From Streptomyces sannanensis (lineage in GTDB: Bacteria > Actinomycetota > Actinomycetes > Streptomycetales > Streptomycetaceae), in the NCBI RefSeq assembly GCF_039536205.1, contig NZ_BAAAYL010000001.1:5394001-5458000 (forward strand): 64,000 nt of DNA. The letters run 5' to 3'. Positions 35,375 to 44,701 of this stretch are shown piece after piece. The translations under genes were made by a program, and so were the position numbers. Under the pieces are notes generated by a model. That model was given only the letters and a program-made list of their open reading frames with translations. It did not search any database and was not told the origin of the DNA. How positions within the stretch are numbered: position 1 is the stretch's first letter; each line of letters opens with the position of its first letter.

Positions 35375-35579
35375 GCACCGCGGGTGAACGCGTCGGGGCA
35401 GCGGCCGGTGACCGGATCCGCCGGACAGTACGTGATCGTCACCGACGCCGGGCACATACGCACGTCAGTCGCACGGGTGACACGTAATACACAGCCCGAT
35501 GACTGCGGCTCCCGACGGAACATTAGACTCGGCAGACCGACCGGTAAGGCTCGACCAGCTCAATGGCAAGGAGGCACGG

Positions 35580-37493
35580 GTGGCTTTGCTGACCCGTATC
35601 ACGGGACCGCGCGACCTCGACGGGCTGACCCCGGAGCAGCTGGACCAGCTGGCCGCAGAGATCAGGACGTTCCTCGTCGACTCGGTCTCCAAGACCGGTG
35701 GACACCTCGGCCCCAACCTCGGTGTGGTCGAGCTCACCATCGCCCTGCACCGGGTCTTCGAATCGCCGAAGGACAAGGTGCTGTTCGACACCGGGCACCA
35801 GTCGTACGTGCACAAACTGCTCACCGGCCGACAGGACTTCAGCAGGCTGCGCGCCAAGGGCGGCCTGTCCGGCTACCCGTCGCGCGCCGAGTCCGAGCAC
35901 GACGTCATCGAGAACTCGCACGCCTCCACCGTCCTCGGCTGGGCGGACGGCCTGGCCAAGGCCAACCAGGTGCTGAAGAAGGACGACCACGTCGTCGCGG
36001 TCATCGGTGACGGCGCGCTCACCGGCGGCATGGCCTGGGAGGCGCTGAACAACATCGCCGACGCCAAGGACCGGCCCCTCGTCATCGTCGTCAACGACAA
36101 CGAGCGTTCGTACGGGCCCACCATCGGCGGCCTCGCCAACCACCTCGCCACGCTCCGCACGACCGACGGCTACGAGCGCTTCCTGGCCCGCGGCAAGGAG
36201 ATCCTCGACCGCACCCCGGTCGTCGGGAGGCCGCTCTACGAGACCCTGCACGGCGCCAAGAAGGGCCTCAAGGACTTCATCGCCCCGCAGGGCATGTTCG
36301 AGGACCTCGGTCTGAAGTACGTCGGCCCGATCGACGGCCACGACATCGCCGCCCTGGAGTCCGCCCTCCAGCGTGCCAAGCGCTTCAACGGCCCCGTCAT
36401 CGTCCACTGCCTCACCGAGAAGGGCCGCGGCTACAAGCACGCCGAGCAGGACGAGGCCGACCGCTTCCACGGCATCGGCCCGATCCACCCCGACACCGGC
36501 CTGCCCATCAAGACCGCGGCCGCCAGCTGGACCTCCGTCTTCGCCGACGAGATGGTCAAGATCGGCCGGGACCGCCCGGACGTGGTCGCGATCACCGCGG
36601 CGATGCTCCACCCCGTGGGCCTGAAGAAGTTCGCGGACGCCTTCCCGGACCGGGTGTACGACGTCGGCATCGCCGAGCAGCACGCCGCGGTCTCCGCGGC
36701 GGGCCTCGCCACCGGCGGGCTGCACCCCGTCTTCGCGGTGTACGCCACCTTCCTCAACCGCGCCTTCGACCAGGTGCTGATGGACGTGGCCCTGCACAAG
36801 TGCGGTGTGACCTTCGTCCTCGACAGGGCCGGTGTCACGGGTGACGACGGTGCCTCGCACAACGGCATGTGGGACATGTCGATCCTCCAGGTCGTACCGA
36901 CCCTGCGGATCGCCGCCCCGCGTGACGCCGAGCAGCTGCGTGCCCAGCTCCGTGAAGCGGTCGACGTGAAGGACGCCCCGACCGTCGTCCGCTACTCGAA
37001 GGGCGTGGTCGGCCCGGCCGTCCCCGCCGTCGGCCGGATCGGCGGCATGGACGTCCTGCGCGGCGCCGGTACGGACCGCCCGGACGTGCTCCTCGTCTCG
37101 GTCGGCGGGCTCGCCCCGATGTGCCTGGAGATCGCCGACCTGCTCGACAAGCAGGGCATCTCGTCGACCGTCGTCGACCCGCGCTGGGTCAAGCCGGTCG
37201 ACGAGGCGCTGGCCCCGCTCGCCGAGCAGCACCGCGTCGTCGTCACCGTCGAGGACAACAGCCGCGTCGGCGGCGTCGGTTCCGCGGTGTCCCAGGCGTT
37301 GCGCGACGCCGGTGTCGACGTACCGCTGCGCGACTTCGGCATCCCGGCGCGCTTCCTCGACCACGCCTCCCGCAAGGAGGTCATGGCCGAGATCGGGCTG
37401 ACCGCTCCGGACATCGCCCGCCAGGTGACGGGTCTGGTCGCCAGGATCGACGGCCGCTTCGAGGACGAGGCCGTGGAGCCCGCCCGCGACTGA
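35580..37493 (+). CDS. dxs: 1-deoxy-D-xylulose-5-phosphate synthase
   Basis: 637-residue TPP enzyme that condenses pyruvate and glyceraldehyde-3-phosphate, the first step of the MEP isoprenoid pathway. Visible motifs: [28 protein letters not shown], the TPP motif [16 protein letters not shown] and the transketolase-like pyrimidine region with [20 protein letters not shown] at 35580 is selected because AAGGAGG lies 5 nt upstream; in-frame codons further upstream lack conservation. TAGACT at 35524-35529 could be its -10 box. Ends at a strong terminator. Confidence 0.95.
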   Translation: MALLTRITGPRDLDGLTPEQLDQLAAEIRTFLVDSVSKTGGHLGPNLGVVELTIALHRVFESPKDKVLFDTGHQSYVHKLLTGRQDFSRLRAKGGLSGYPSRAESEHDVIENSHASTVLGWADGLAKANQVLKKDDHVVAVIGDGALTGGMAWEALNNIADAKDRPLVIVVNDNERSYGPTIGGLANHLATLRTTDGYERFLARGKEILDRTPVVGRPLYETLHGAKKGLKDFIAPQGMFEDLGLKYVGPIDGHDIAALESALQRAKRFNGPVIVHCLTEKGRGYKHAEQDEADRFHGIGPIHPDTGLPIKTAAASWTSVFADEMVKIGRDRPDVVAITAAMLHPVGLKKFADAFPDRVYDVGIAEQHAAVSAAGLATGGLHPVFAVYATFLNRAFDQVLMDVALHKCGVTFVLDRAGVTGDDGASHNGMWDMSILQVVPTLRIAAPRDAEQLRAQLREAVDVKDAPTVVRYSKGVVGPAVPAVGRIGGMDVLRGAGTDRPDVLLVSVGGLAPMCLEIADLLDKQGISSTVVDPRWVKPVDEALAPLAEQHRVVVTVEDNSRVGGVGSAVSQALRDAGVDVPLRDFGIPARFLDHASRKEVMAEIGLTAPDIARQVTGLVARIDGRFEDEAVEPARD

Positions 37494-37511
37494 TCCAGCG
37501 TGACCTGCGAT

Positions 37512-37549
37512 GGGCCGGTCGGACCACCTCATCGGTGGCCGACCGGCCC
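37512..37549 (+). terminator. dxs: dxs terminator
   Basis: Perfect 11-bp stem GGGCCGGTCGG / CCGACCGGCCC with further pairing inside the loop (ACC/GGT), 18 bp after the dxs stop codon. Confidence 0.8.
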
Positions 37550-37808
37550 GTTCGTGTGAAAACCACTTCTCCGGCGCGCGCCCCGGCCCCACCCTCTCGA
37601 TCATGGCCTTAGGTCCTGTCCGGTCGATCAGATCGGATCAGGGAGCGCCCGCCGCAGAGCGGCTGGTGTCCCGGTGGTGCCGTGCATCGCAAGGCGGAGG
37701 AGGGAGTCCATGCGGTGGGGGCACCTCCCAGCGGTAGCTGGGGGAGCGTCGTGAGCCCGGCATGATCGGCCGGGCAGGGCCTAGGCCGATGGGTACGGAG
37801 GTACGCCG
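37550..37808. other. intergenic region between dxs and a permease, no gene
   Basis: 259 bp holding the second copy of the palindromic element (37717-37746) and the permease ribosome binding site GGAGG at 37797. No coding sequence is visible. TTAGGTCCTGTCCGG near 37609 resembles a dispersed streptomycete repeat, but I cannot confirm this. Confidence 0.5.
37717..37746. repeat. extragenic palindromic element, copy 2
   Basis: 30 bp containing CTCCCAGCGGTAGCTGGGGGAG. It differs from the copy at 10156-10184 by a single inserted base. It forms a stable hairpin and occurs in the leader of the permease gene. Confidence 0.7.
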
Positions 37809-39308
37809 GTGAGTACAGAGCAGCAGTCCCCACGGAGATCGGGGGTGTTCCGGACCAAGACCGTCGAGCAGTCCATCCGTGACACCGAGGAGCCGGAACA
37901 CCGGCTGCGGAAATCCCTCTCGGCCTGGGACCTCACGGTCTTCGGTGTGGGCGTCATCATCGGCACCGGCATCTTCGTCCTCACCGGGAAGGTGGCCAAG
38001 GAGAACGCGGGCCCCGCGACGTCCCTGGCCTTCATCGTCGCGGGCATCGTCTGCGCGCTCGCGGCCCTGTGCTACGCCGAGTTCGCCTCCACCGTCCCGG
38101 TGGCGGGCTCCGCGTACACGTTCTCGTACGCCTCGATCGGCGAGCTGCCCGCCTGGATCATCGGCTGGGACCTGGTGCTCGAATTCGCCCTGGGCACCGC
38201 CGTGGTGGCCGTCGGCTGGTCCGGCTATGTCCGCTCACTGCTGGACAACGTCGGCTTGCACCTGCCGGCCGTGCTGTCGGGGGTGGACGTGCCGGGAGGC
38301 GTCTTCGACATCCTCGCCTTCGCACTGGTTCTGGTGCTGACGGCGGTCCTGGTCATCGGTGTGAAGCTGTCCGCGCGCATCACGACGATCATCGTCTCCA
38401 TCAAGGTGACCGTGGTGATGATCGTGATCGTCGCGGGCCTGTTCTTCATCAAGGCCGAGAACTACTTGCCCTTCATCCCCCCGAAGCAGCTCCAGCCGAC
38501 CGAATCGGGCTTCGCCCAACCGCTGATCCAGCTGCTGTTCGGTTATCAGCCCACGAACTTCGGTGTGATGGGCATCTTCACCGCCGCGTCCGTCGTCTTC
38601 TTCGCCTTCATCGGCTTCGACGTCGTGGCGACCGCGGCCGAGGAGACCAAGGTGCCGCAGCGTGACATGCCCCGCGGCATCCTCGGCTCGCTCTTCATCT
38701 GCACCGTGCTGTACGTCGCCGTGGCACTCGTCATCACCGGTATGGAGCACTACACCCGGATCTCGGTGAGCGCCCCGCTCGCCGACGCGTTCAAGGCCGT
38801 CGGCCACCCCTTCTACGCCGGTGTCATCAGCTTCGGCGCGGCCATCGGCCTCACCTCCGTGTGCATGATCCTGCTGCTCGGCCAGACCCGCGTGTTCTTC
38901 GCGATGAGCCGCGACGAACTGCTGCCGCGTTTCTTCTCCATCACCCACCCGCGCTTCGGCACCCCCTACCGGCCGACCGTCCTGCTCGGCGTGGTCATCG
39001 CGATCGTCGCGGGCTTCACCAGCATCAACGAGCTGGCGACGCTGGTGAACATCGGTACGCTCTTCGCCTTCGTCGTCGTCGCGCTCGGCGTGATCATCCT
39101 CCGCCGCACCCGCCCCGACCTGCCCCGCGCGTTCCGCACCCCGATGGTGCCCCTGATCCCCGTCCTGTCCATCGCGGCCTCGGTCTGGCTGATGCTCAAC
39201 CTGCCGACCGAGACCTGGCTGCGGTTCGCGATCTGGATGGTGATCGGCTTCGTCGTGTACTTCCTGTACGGGCGCAGCCACAGCCGCCTTGCCGGCGGAC
39301 GGCGCTGA
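37809..39308 (+). CDS. APC amino acid permease (cationic amino acid transporter type)
   Basis: 499-residue membrane transporter with about 12-13 hydrophobic segments. The N-terminal cytoplasmic tail (RTKTVEQSIRDTEEPEHRLRKSLSAWDL) and TM1 (GVGVIIGTGIFVLTGKVA) are characteristic of CAT/YfnA-type permeases. The GTG start at 37809 is preceded by GGAGGTACGCCG. It probably takes up amino acids by proton symport; the exact substrate cannot be inferred. Apparently monocistronic. Confidence 0.88.
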   Translation: MSTEQQSPRRSGVFRTKTVEQSIRDTEEPEHRLRKSLSAWDLTVFGVGVIIGTGIFVLTGKVAKENAGPATSLAFIVAGIVCALAALCYAEFASTVPVAGSAYTFSYASIGELPAWIIGWDLVLEFALGTAVVAVGWSGYVRSLLDNVGLHLPAVLSGVDVPGGVFDILAFALVLVLTAVLVIGVKLSARITTIIVSIKVTVVMIVIVAGLFFIKAENYLPFIPPKQLQPTESGFAQPLIQLLFGYQPTNFGVMGIFTAASVVFFAFIGFDVVATAAEETKVPQRDMPRGILGSLFICTVLYVAVALVITGMEHYTRISVSAPLADAFKAVGHPFYAGVISFGAAIGLTSVCMILLLGQTRVFFAMSRDELLPRFFSITHPRFGTPYRPTVLLGVVIAIVAGFTSINELATLVNIGTLFAFVVVALGVIILRRTRPDLPRAFRTPMVPLIPVLSIAASVWLMLNLPTETWLRFAIWMVIGFVVYFLYGRSHSRLAGGRR

Positions 39309-39530
39309 CCGGGCGGAATGCCAGGGCCGGACGGGGAACTCGACGCACTGCAGGGAGGGTGGCGGCGGCAATGGCGCCGAGGTCAGTCCGCAGAACCGGG
39401 CGGGCCGTACCCGTCAGGAGGCGCCCGCCGCGCGGGCGACAGGGCCGGCTGCGGGCCGGTGACCGCTCCGGGGCAAGGACGGCAGGCTCACCGCCTGTGT
39501 GCGGGGTGAGGGCGGGATTCTGCGCTCGGA

Positions 39531-39571
39531 GAAGGGGCCCTGGAGGCGGTGCTCGCCGCCAGGGCCCCTTC
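39531..39571. terminator. stem-loop, 13-bp perfect arms
   Basis: GAAGGGGCCCTGG and its exact complement, with additional GGCGG/CCGCC pairing inside. It probably ends permease transcription, possibly in both directions. Confidence 0.75.
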
Positions 39572-39590
39572 CGCTGTCGTACGGAACCGC

Positions 39591-39625
39591 GGCTGCCCCG
39601 GCTCTGCATCGGAGCCGGGGCAGCC
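39591..39625 (-). terminator. fadB terminator, 14-bp perfect stem
   Basis: GGCTGCCCCGGCTC and its exact complement with a 7-nt loop, 20 bp beyond the fadB stop codon on the minus strand. Confidence 0.8.
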
Positions 39626-39644
39626 GCACATCGCCGCGTGGGCG

Positions 39645-41774
39645 TTACGCCGGGACGCTCGCCACGCCCTGCGCCAGGAACCTCTTGCCGTTCACGCGCT
39701 CGGAGACACCCTCACGGTCCAGGTACGGCGTGATGCCGCCCAGGTGGAAGGGCCAGCCGGCACCGGTGATCAGGCAGAGGTCGATGTCCTGGGCCTCGGC
39801 CACGACACCCTCCTCCAGCATCAGACCGATCTCCTGCGCGACCGCGTCCAGGACGCGGGCCCGCACCTGCTCCTCGGTCAGGACGACGTCGCCCTGCTCC
39901 AGTAGGGCGGCGACCTCCGGGTCCAGCTCCGGCTTGCCGGAGTCGTACACGTAGAAGCCGCGCTTTCCGGCCTCGACGACGGCCTTCAGGTTGGGGGAGA
40001 CCTTGAAACGCTCCGGGAAGGCGCGGTTGAGGGTCTCGGACACGTGCAGGCCGATGGCCGGGCCGACGAGCTCCAGCAGCACCAGCGGCGACATCGGCAG
40101 ACCGAGCGGCTCGACGGCCTTCTCGGCCACCTGGACCGGGGTGCCCTCGTCGATGACGTTCTGGATCTCGCCCATGAAGCGGGTCAGGATGCGGTTCACG
40201 ACGAACGCCGGGGCGTCCTTGGTGAGGACCGCGGTTTTCTTCAGTTTCTTGGCGACGGCGAAGGCCGTGGCCAGCGACGCGTCGTCGGTCTGCTCGCCGC
40301 GGACGATCTCCAGCAGCGGGAGGACCGCGACCGGGTTGAAGAAGTGGAAGCCGACCACGCGCTCCGGGTGCTGCAGCTTCGAGGCCATCTCGGAGACCGA
40401 CAGCGAGGAGGTGTTGGTGGCGAGGATCGCGTGCGCCGGGGCGACCGCCTCGACCTCGGCGAACACCTTCTGCTTGACCGTCATCTCCTCGAACACGGCC
40501 TCGATGACGAAGTCCGCGTCCGCGAAGCCCTCGGCCTTGTCGAGCACACCGGTCACCAGGGCCTTGAGGCGGTTGGCCTTGTCCTGGTCGATGCGGCCCT
40601 TGCCGAGCAGCTTCTCGATCTCGCCGTGGACGTAGCCCACGCCCTTGTCGACACGCTCCTGGTCGATGTCGGTGAGAACCACCGGCACCTCCAGGCGGCG
40701 CAGGAACAGCAGCGCCAGCTGGGAGGCCATGAGCCCCGCGCCGACGACGCCGACCTTGGTGACGGGCCGGGCAAGGGACTTGTCCGGGGCGCCGGCCGGG
40801 CGCTTGGCGCGCTTCTGCACCAGGTTGAAGGCGTAGATACCGGAGCGCAGTTCGCCGCCCATGATGAGGTCGGCGAGTGTCACGTCTTCCGCGTCGAAGC
40901 CTTTCTGCAGGTCGCCGTCCTTGGCCGCCTCGATGATGTCCAGCGCGCGGTATGCGGCCGGGGCCGCGCCGTGCACCTTGGAGTCGGCGATGAACCGGCC
41001 GCGGGCGACGGCCTGGTCCCAGGCCTCGCCGCGGTCCACCTCGGCCCGTACGACCTCGGTCTCGCCCTGCAGCACGCGAGCGGTCCACAGCAGGGACTGC
41101 TCCAGGAAGTCCGCACCCTCGAAGATCGCGTCCGCGATGCCGAGCTCGAAGACCTGGGAGCCCTTCAGCTGCTTGTTCTGGTTCAGCGAGTTCTCGATGA
41201 CGACCGAGACCGCCTTCTCCGCGCCGATCAGGTTCGGCAGGATCGTGCAGCCGCCCCAGCCCGGGACCAGGCCCAGGAAGACCTCGGGCAGCGAGAAGGC
41301 CGGCAGGGCCTTCGAGACGGTGCGGTACGTGCAGTGCAGACCGACCTCGACACCGCCGCCCATCGCCGCGCCGTTGTAGTAGGCGAAGGTGGGAACGGCC
41401 AGCCCGGACAGCCGCTTGAAGACGTCGTGGCCGCCCTTGCCGATGGCCAGGGCCTCCTCGCGCCTCTTCAGGAGCTCGACGCCCTTGAGGTCGGCGCCGA
41501 CCGCGAAGACGAACGGCTTGCCGGTGATTCCGACGCCGACGATCGCGCCCTCGGCGGCCTCCTTCTCGACCTGGTCGATGGCGGCGTCGAGGTTCGCCAG
41601 CGACTGCGGGCCGAAGGTGGTCGGCTTGGTGTGGTCGAAGCCGTTGTCCAGCGTGATGAGGGCGAACCTGCCCGCGCCGTACGGCAGATCGAGGTGGCGG
41701 ACGTGCGCCTGCGTGACGACCTCGTCCGGGAAGAGCTCGGCCGCGCCCTTCAGAAGCTCAGCGGTGGTGCTCAT
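39645..41774 (-). CDS. fadB: multifunctional fatty-acid oxidation protein (enoyl-CoA hydratase / 3-hydroxyacyl-CoA dehydrogenase)
   Basis: 709 residues. The N-terminal crotonase domain (about 1-310) has the oxyanion segment YYNGAAMGGGVEVGLHC and EVFLGLVPGWGG. The dehydrogenase domain begins with the NAD motif VGVVGAGLMASQLAL (about 360) and contains NTSSLSVSEMA, GFHFFNPV and DAPAFVVNRIL. It catalyses hydration and oxidation of acyl-CoA intermediates in beta-oxidation. It follows the thiolase gene on the same strand at 100 bp, and the pair forms the FadAB complex. Confidence 0.92.
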   Translation of the reverse strand: MSTTAELLKGAAELFPDEVVTQAHVRHLDLPYGAGRFALITLDNGFDHTKPTTFGPQSLANLDAAIDQVEKEAAEGAIVGVGITGKPFVFAVGADLKGVELLKRREEALAIGKGGHDVFKRLSGLAVPTFAYYNGAAMGGGVEVGLHCTYRTVSKALPAFSLPEVFLGLVPGWGGCTILPNLIGAEKAVSVVIENSLNQNKQLKGSQVFELGIADAIFEGADFLEQSLLWTARVLQGETEVVRAEVDRGEAWDQAVARGRFIADSKVHGAAPAAYRALDIIEAAKDGDLQKGFDAEDVTLADLIMGGELRSGIYAFNLVQKRAKRPAGAPDKSLARPVTKVGVVGAGLMASQLALLFLRRLEVPVVLTDIDQERVDKGVGYVHGEIEKLLGKGRIDQDKANRLKALVTGVLDKAEGFADADFVIEAVFEEMTVKQKVFAEVEAVAPAHAILATNTSSLSVSEMASKLQHPERVVGFHFFNPVAVLPLLEIVRGEQTDDASLATAFAVAKKLKKTAVLTKDAPAFVVNRILTRFMGEIQNVIDEGTPVQVAEKAVEPLGLPMSPLVLLELVGPAIGLHVSETLNRAFPERFKVSPNLKAVVEAGKRGFYVYDSGKPELDPEVAALLEQGDVVLTEEQVRARVLDAVAQEIGLMLEEGVVAEAQDIDLCLITGAGWPFHLGGITPYLDREGVSERVNGKRFLAQGVASVPA

Positions 41775-41803
41775 GCCACTCCCTCGCTTCGCTCGGTCGA
41801 GCG

Positions 41804-41824
41804 CTCCCGGCCTTCGGCCGGGAG
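41804..41824 (-). terminator. hairpin between fadA and fadB
   Basis: Perfect 9-bp stem CTCCCGGCC-TTC-GGCCGGGAG in the 100-bp fadA-fadB gap, followed on the minus strand by further self-complementary GAGCG/CGCTC tracts. More likely an mRNA-processing or attenuation hairpin than a full stop, because fadB lies just downstream. Confidence 0.45.
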
Positions 41825-41874
41825 GTACCCCCAGCACGTGTTGCACCTTTCCATTGTTCGCTCGCTCCGCTCGC

Positions 41875-43113
41875 TCACTTGCCCTCCCAGTGGGGGTTCT
41901 CCCAGATGACCGTGGCGCCCATGCCGAAGCCGACGCACATGGTGGTGAGGCCGTAGCGGACCTCGGGCTGCTCCTCGAACTGGCGGGCCAGCTGCGTCAT
42001 CAGACGGACGCCGGAGGAGGCCAGCGGGTGGCCGTACGCGATGGCGCCGCCGTACTGGTTGACGCGGGCGTCGTCGTCGGCGATGCCGTAGTGCTCCAGG
42101 AAGGCCAGGACCTGCACGGCGAATGCCTCGTTGATCTCGAACAGGCCGATGTCCTCGATGGACAGACCGGCCTGGGCGAGCGCCTTCTCGGTCGCCGGGA
42201 TCGGGCCGTAGCCCATGACCTCGGGCTCGACGCCCACGAAGGCGTACGAGACCAGGCGCATCTTGACCGGGAGGTTGTTCTCGCGGGCGAAGTCCTCGGA
42301 GGCGATGATCGAGGCGGTGGCGCCGTCGTTCAGGCCCGCGGCGTTGCCGGCGGTGACGCGCCCGTGGACGCGGAACGGCGTCTTGAGGTTCGCCAGGTTC
42401 TCCAGGGTCGTACCCGGGCGCATCGGCTCGTCGGCGGTGACCAGACCCCAGCCGGTCTCGCCCGCCGAGCCCGCGGCGGAGCCGCTGTCGGGCACAGTGG
42501 TACGGCGGACGGCGATCGGCACCAGGTCCTGCTGGATCTTGCCGTCGGCGTACGCCTTGGCGGCCTTCTCCTGCGAGCGCACGGCGTACTCGTCGGCCCG
42601 CTGCTTGGTGATGCTCGGGTAGCGGTCGTGCAGGTTCTCCGCCGTCATGCCCATGAACAGGGCCGACTCGTCGACCAGCTTCTCGCTCACGAAGCGCGGG
42701 TTCGGGTCGACGCCCTCGCCCATCGGGTGGCGGCCCATGTGCTCGACACCACCGGCGATGGCGACGTCGTACGCGCCGAAGGCCACGCTGCCCGCGACCG
42801 TGGTCACGGCCGTCAGGGCACCGGCGCACATGCGGTCGATCGAGTACCCGGGGACGGACTGCGGGAGGCCCGCGAGGATGCCCGCGGTCCGGCCGATGGT
42901 CAGGCCCTGGTCACCGATCTGCGTGGTCGCGGCGATGGCGACCTCGTCGACCTTCTTGGGGTCGAGGTCCGGGTTGCGGCGCAGCAGCTCCCGGATCGCC
43001 TTCACGACAAGGTCGTCGGCGCGGGTCTCGTGGTAGATGCCCTTCGGGCCCGCCTTGCCGAACGGGGTGCGGACGCCGTCGACGAAGACGACGTCCCTGA
43101 CGGTACGAGGCAC
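41875..43113 (-). CDS. fadA: acetyl-CoA C-acyltransferase (3-ketoacyl-CoA thiolase)
   Basis: 412-residue thiolase of the last beta-oxidation step. The nucleophilic Cys is Cys96 (DRMCAGAL); the other catalytic blocks are NEAFAVQ, GGAIAYGHPLASSG and the C-terminal TTMCVGFGMG. GTG at 43113 is chosen because GGAGGAGAG lies just upstream (7-nt spacing). First gene of the fadAB unit. Confidence 0.93.
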   Translation of the reverse strand: MPRTVRDVVFVDGVRTPFGKAGPKGIYHETRADDLVVKAIRELLRRNPDLDPKKVDEVAIAATTQIGDQGLTIGRTAGILAGLPQSVPGYSIDRMCAGALTAVTTVAGSVAFGAYDVAIAGGVEHMGRHPMGEGVDPNPRFVSEKLVDESALFMGMTAENLHDRYPSITKQRADEYAVRSQEKAAKAYADGKIQQDLVPIAVRRTTVPDSGSAAGSAGETGWGLVTADEPMRPGTTLENLANLKTPFRVHGRVTAGNAAGLNDGATASIIASEDFARENNLPVKMRLVSYAFVGVEPEVMGYGPIPATEKALAQAGLSIEDIGLFEINEAFAVQVLAFLEHYGIADDDARVNQYGGAIAYGHPLASSGVRLMTQLARQFEEQPEVRYGLTTMCVGFGMGATVIWENPHWEGK

Positions 43114-43282
43114 GATGGCTCTCCTCCAGGGTGCGGGATGGCACTGCTGCGGAGCACGCCCCGGGGGCGCGCCGCACACCGTCATGCTACTTGCGAGTAA
43201 CCAAGCTGCCCAGTCCCCTCGCCGGGAGCGGTGAACGTCACACCCGCCGGCCCGGCGCGGGGGACGTTCCGGGTACAGAAGA

Positions 43283-43308
43283 GACCCCCGGCCTCGAGGC
43301 CGGGGGTC
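43283..43308. terminator. RNase D terminator, 26-bp perfect palindrome
   Basis: GACCCCCGGCCTC and its exact complement meet with no unpaired bases in DNA. Lies just past the RNase D stop codon, in the space before the fadA start. Confidence 0.75.
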
Positions 43309-43311
43309 GGG

Positions 43312-44595
43312 TCACGCGGAGGCCGTCAGGGCCTTGGCCAGCAGGGGGCCGACCAGCTTGATCTGCCAGGCGCGGGCGCCCAGGGCCGCGAGCGCCGCGC
43401 CCACCGTTTCGGGCGTGGCGGGCTTCGGCGGCTCCCAGCAGATCCGGCGGACGGTGTCCGGAGTGATCAGGTTCTCCTGGGGCATGTTCAGCTGTTCCGC
43501 CAGCGCCGAGACGGCCGTACGCGCCGCGGAGAGCCGTGCCGCCGCGACCGGGTCCTTGTCCGCCCAGGCGCGCGGCGGAGGCGGTCCGGTGACCGGCTGG
43601 CCCGGCTGGGGCAGCTCGGATTCCGGCAGGGCCTTGGCACGGTCGACCGCGGCCTGCCACTGCTCCAGCTGGCGGCGGCCCGCCCGGCCGCCGAAACCGG
43701 GCAGCTCGCCCAGAGCGTGCACGTTCGGCGGCAGGGCGAGCGCGGCCTCGATGATGGCCGCGTCGCTGAGCACCTTGCCGGGCGAGACGTCGCGGCGCTG
43801 GGCGATCCGGTCGCGAGCGGTCCACAGTTCCCGTACGACGGCCATCTGCCGGCGTCTGCGGACCTTGTGCATTCCCGACGTACGCCGCCAGGGGTCCTTG
43901 CGTGGCGGGGCGGGCGGGGCTTCGGCGATCGCGGCGAACTCCTGCCGGGCCCACTCCAGCTTGCCCTGCCGGTCGAGCTCCTTCTCCAGCGCGTCCCGCA
44001 GGTCGACGAGCAGCTCCACGTCGAGCGCGGCATAGCGCAGCCACGGCTCGGGCAGCGGCCGGGTCGACCAGTCGACGGCGGAGTGCCCCTTCTCCAGCGC
44101 GTAGCCGAGAACGGACTCGACCATGGCGCCGAGGCCGACTCGGGGGAAGCCGGCCAGTCGTCCGGCCAGTTCCGTGTCGAACAGCCGGTTCGGGATCATG
44201 CCTATCTCACGCAGGCAGGGCAGGTCCTGGGTGGCCGCGTGGAGGATCCATTCGGTGTCCGCGAGCACGGCGCCCAGTCCGGAGAGGTCGGGGCAGCCCA
44301 CCGGGTCGATCAGGGCGCTGCCCGCGCCCTCGCGGCGCAGCTGGACGAGGTAGGCCTTCTGTCCGTAGCGGTAGCCGGAGGCCCGCTCGGCGTCCACGGC
44401 CACCGGGCCGGTGCCGGCGGCGAACGCGGCGATCACCTCGTCGAGGGCTTCCTGGGTGGCCACCACCGGCGGGATGCCCTCGCGGGGCTCCAGCAAGGGA
44501 ATCGGCACCCCATCGACTGCGACGCCGTCGTCCGGGGGGCCGCCCCCGGTGGTGCGCAGTGCTGTCTCTGCTGCGGTCTCTTGGGCGTCGGTCAC
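43312..44595 (-). CDS. rnd: ribonuclease D family 3'-5' exoribonuclease with HRDC domain
   Basis: 427 residues. DEDD exonuclease domain: VAVDAERASG (first Asp/Glu), LHAATQDLPCL (Asp) and YAALDVELLVDL (Tyr-x3-Asp). A single HRDC domain (about 225-300, VHALGELPGFGGRAG) follows, then a C-terminal extension. It trims structured RNA 3' ends such as tRNA precursors. GTG at 44595 gives the full N terminus; no strong Shine-Dalgarno is visible. Its promoter must lie in the 100 bp that also contains the large palindrome at 44621-44656. Confidence 0.88.
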   Translation of the reverse strand: MTDAQETAAETALRTTGGGPPDDGVAVDGVPIPLLEPREGIPPVVATQEALDEVIAAFAAGTGPVAVDAERASGYRYGQKAYLVQLRREGAGSALIDPVGCPDLSGLGAVLADTEWILHAATQDLPCLREIGMIPNRLFDTELAGRLAGFPRVGLGAMVESVLGYALEKGHSAVDWSTRPLPEPWLRYAALDVELLVDLRDALEKELDRQGKLEWARQEFAAIAEAPPAPPRKDPWRRTSGMHKVRRRRQMAVVRELWTARDRIAQRRDVSPGKVLSDAAIIEAALALPPNVHALGELPGFGGRAGRRQLEQWQAAVDRAKALPESELPQPGQPVTGPPPPRAWADKDPVAAARLSAARTAVSALAEQLNMPQENLITPDTVRRICWEPPKPATPETVGAALAALGARAWQIKLVGPLLAKALTASA

Positions 44596-44620
44596 CTGTC
44601 AAGAGTATCTGTGTGTGAGC

Positions 44621-44656
44621 GGCGCCCGCCGACGGAACGTTCCGTCGGCGGGCGCC
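44621..44656. terminator. 36-bp perfect palindrome
   Basis: Left half GGCGCCCGCCGACGGAAC is exactly complementary to the right half, meeting at AACGTT. It lies downstream of the response-regulator gene and 26 bp upstream of the RNase D start. The strongest cruciform or hairpin of the window; probably the response-regulator terminator, but its place suggests it might also be an operator. Confidence 0.7.
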
Positions 44657-44701
44657 CGCGTCTCAGTCATCTATTTCCGGGAGGTCCCCCGGCCCCCCGG
44701 G

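Larger units (their letters stand above)
39309..39644. other. convergent intergenic region with two terminators
   Basis: 336 bp between the convergent permease and fadB genes. It contains two long stem-loops (39531-39571 and 39591-39625) and no credible coding frame. Confidence 0.6.

Noticed and set aside
37600..37640. Insertion-sequence end (TTAGGTCCTGTCCGG)
   Set aside because: No matching inverted end, transposase or target duplication in the window.
39196..39609. 137-codon minus-strand frame between the permease and fadB genes
   Set aside because: It spans two strong terminators and part of the permease gene, with Arg/Pro-rich composition and no motif.
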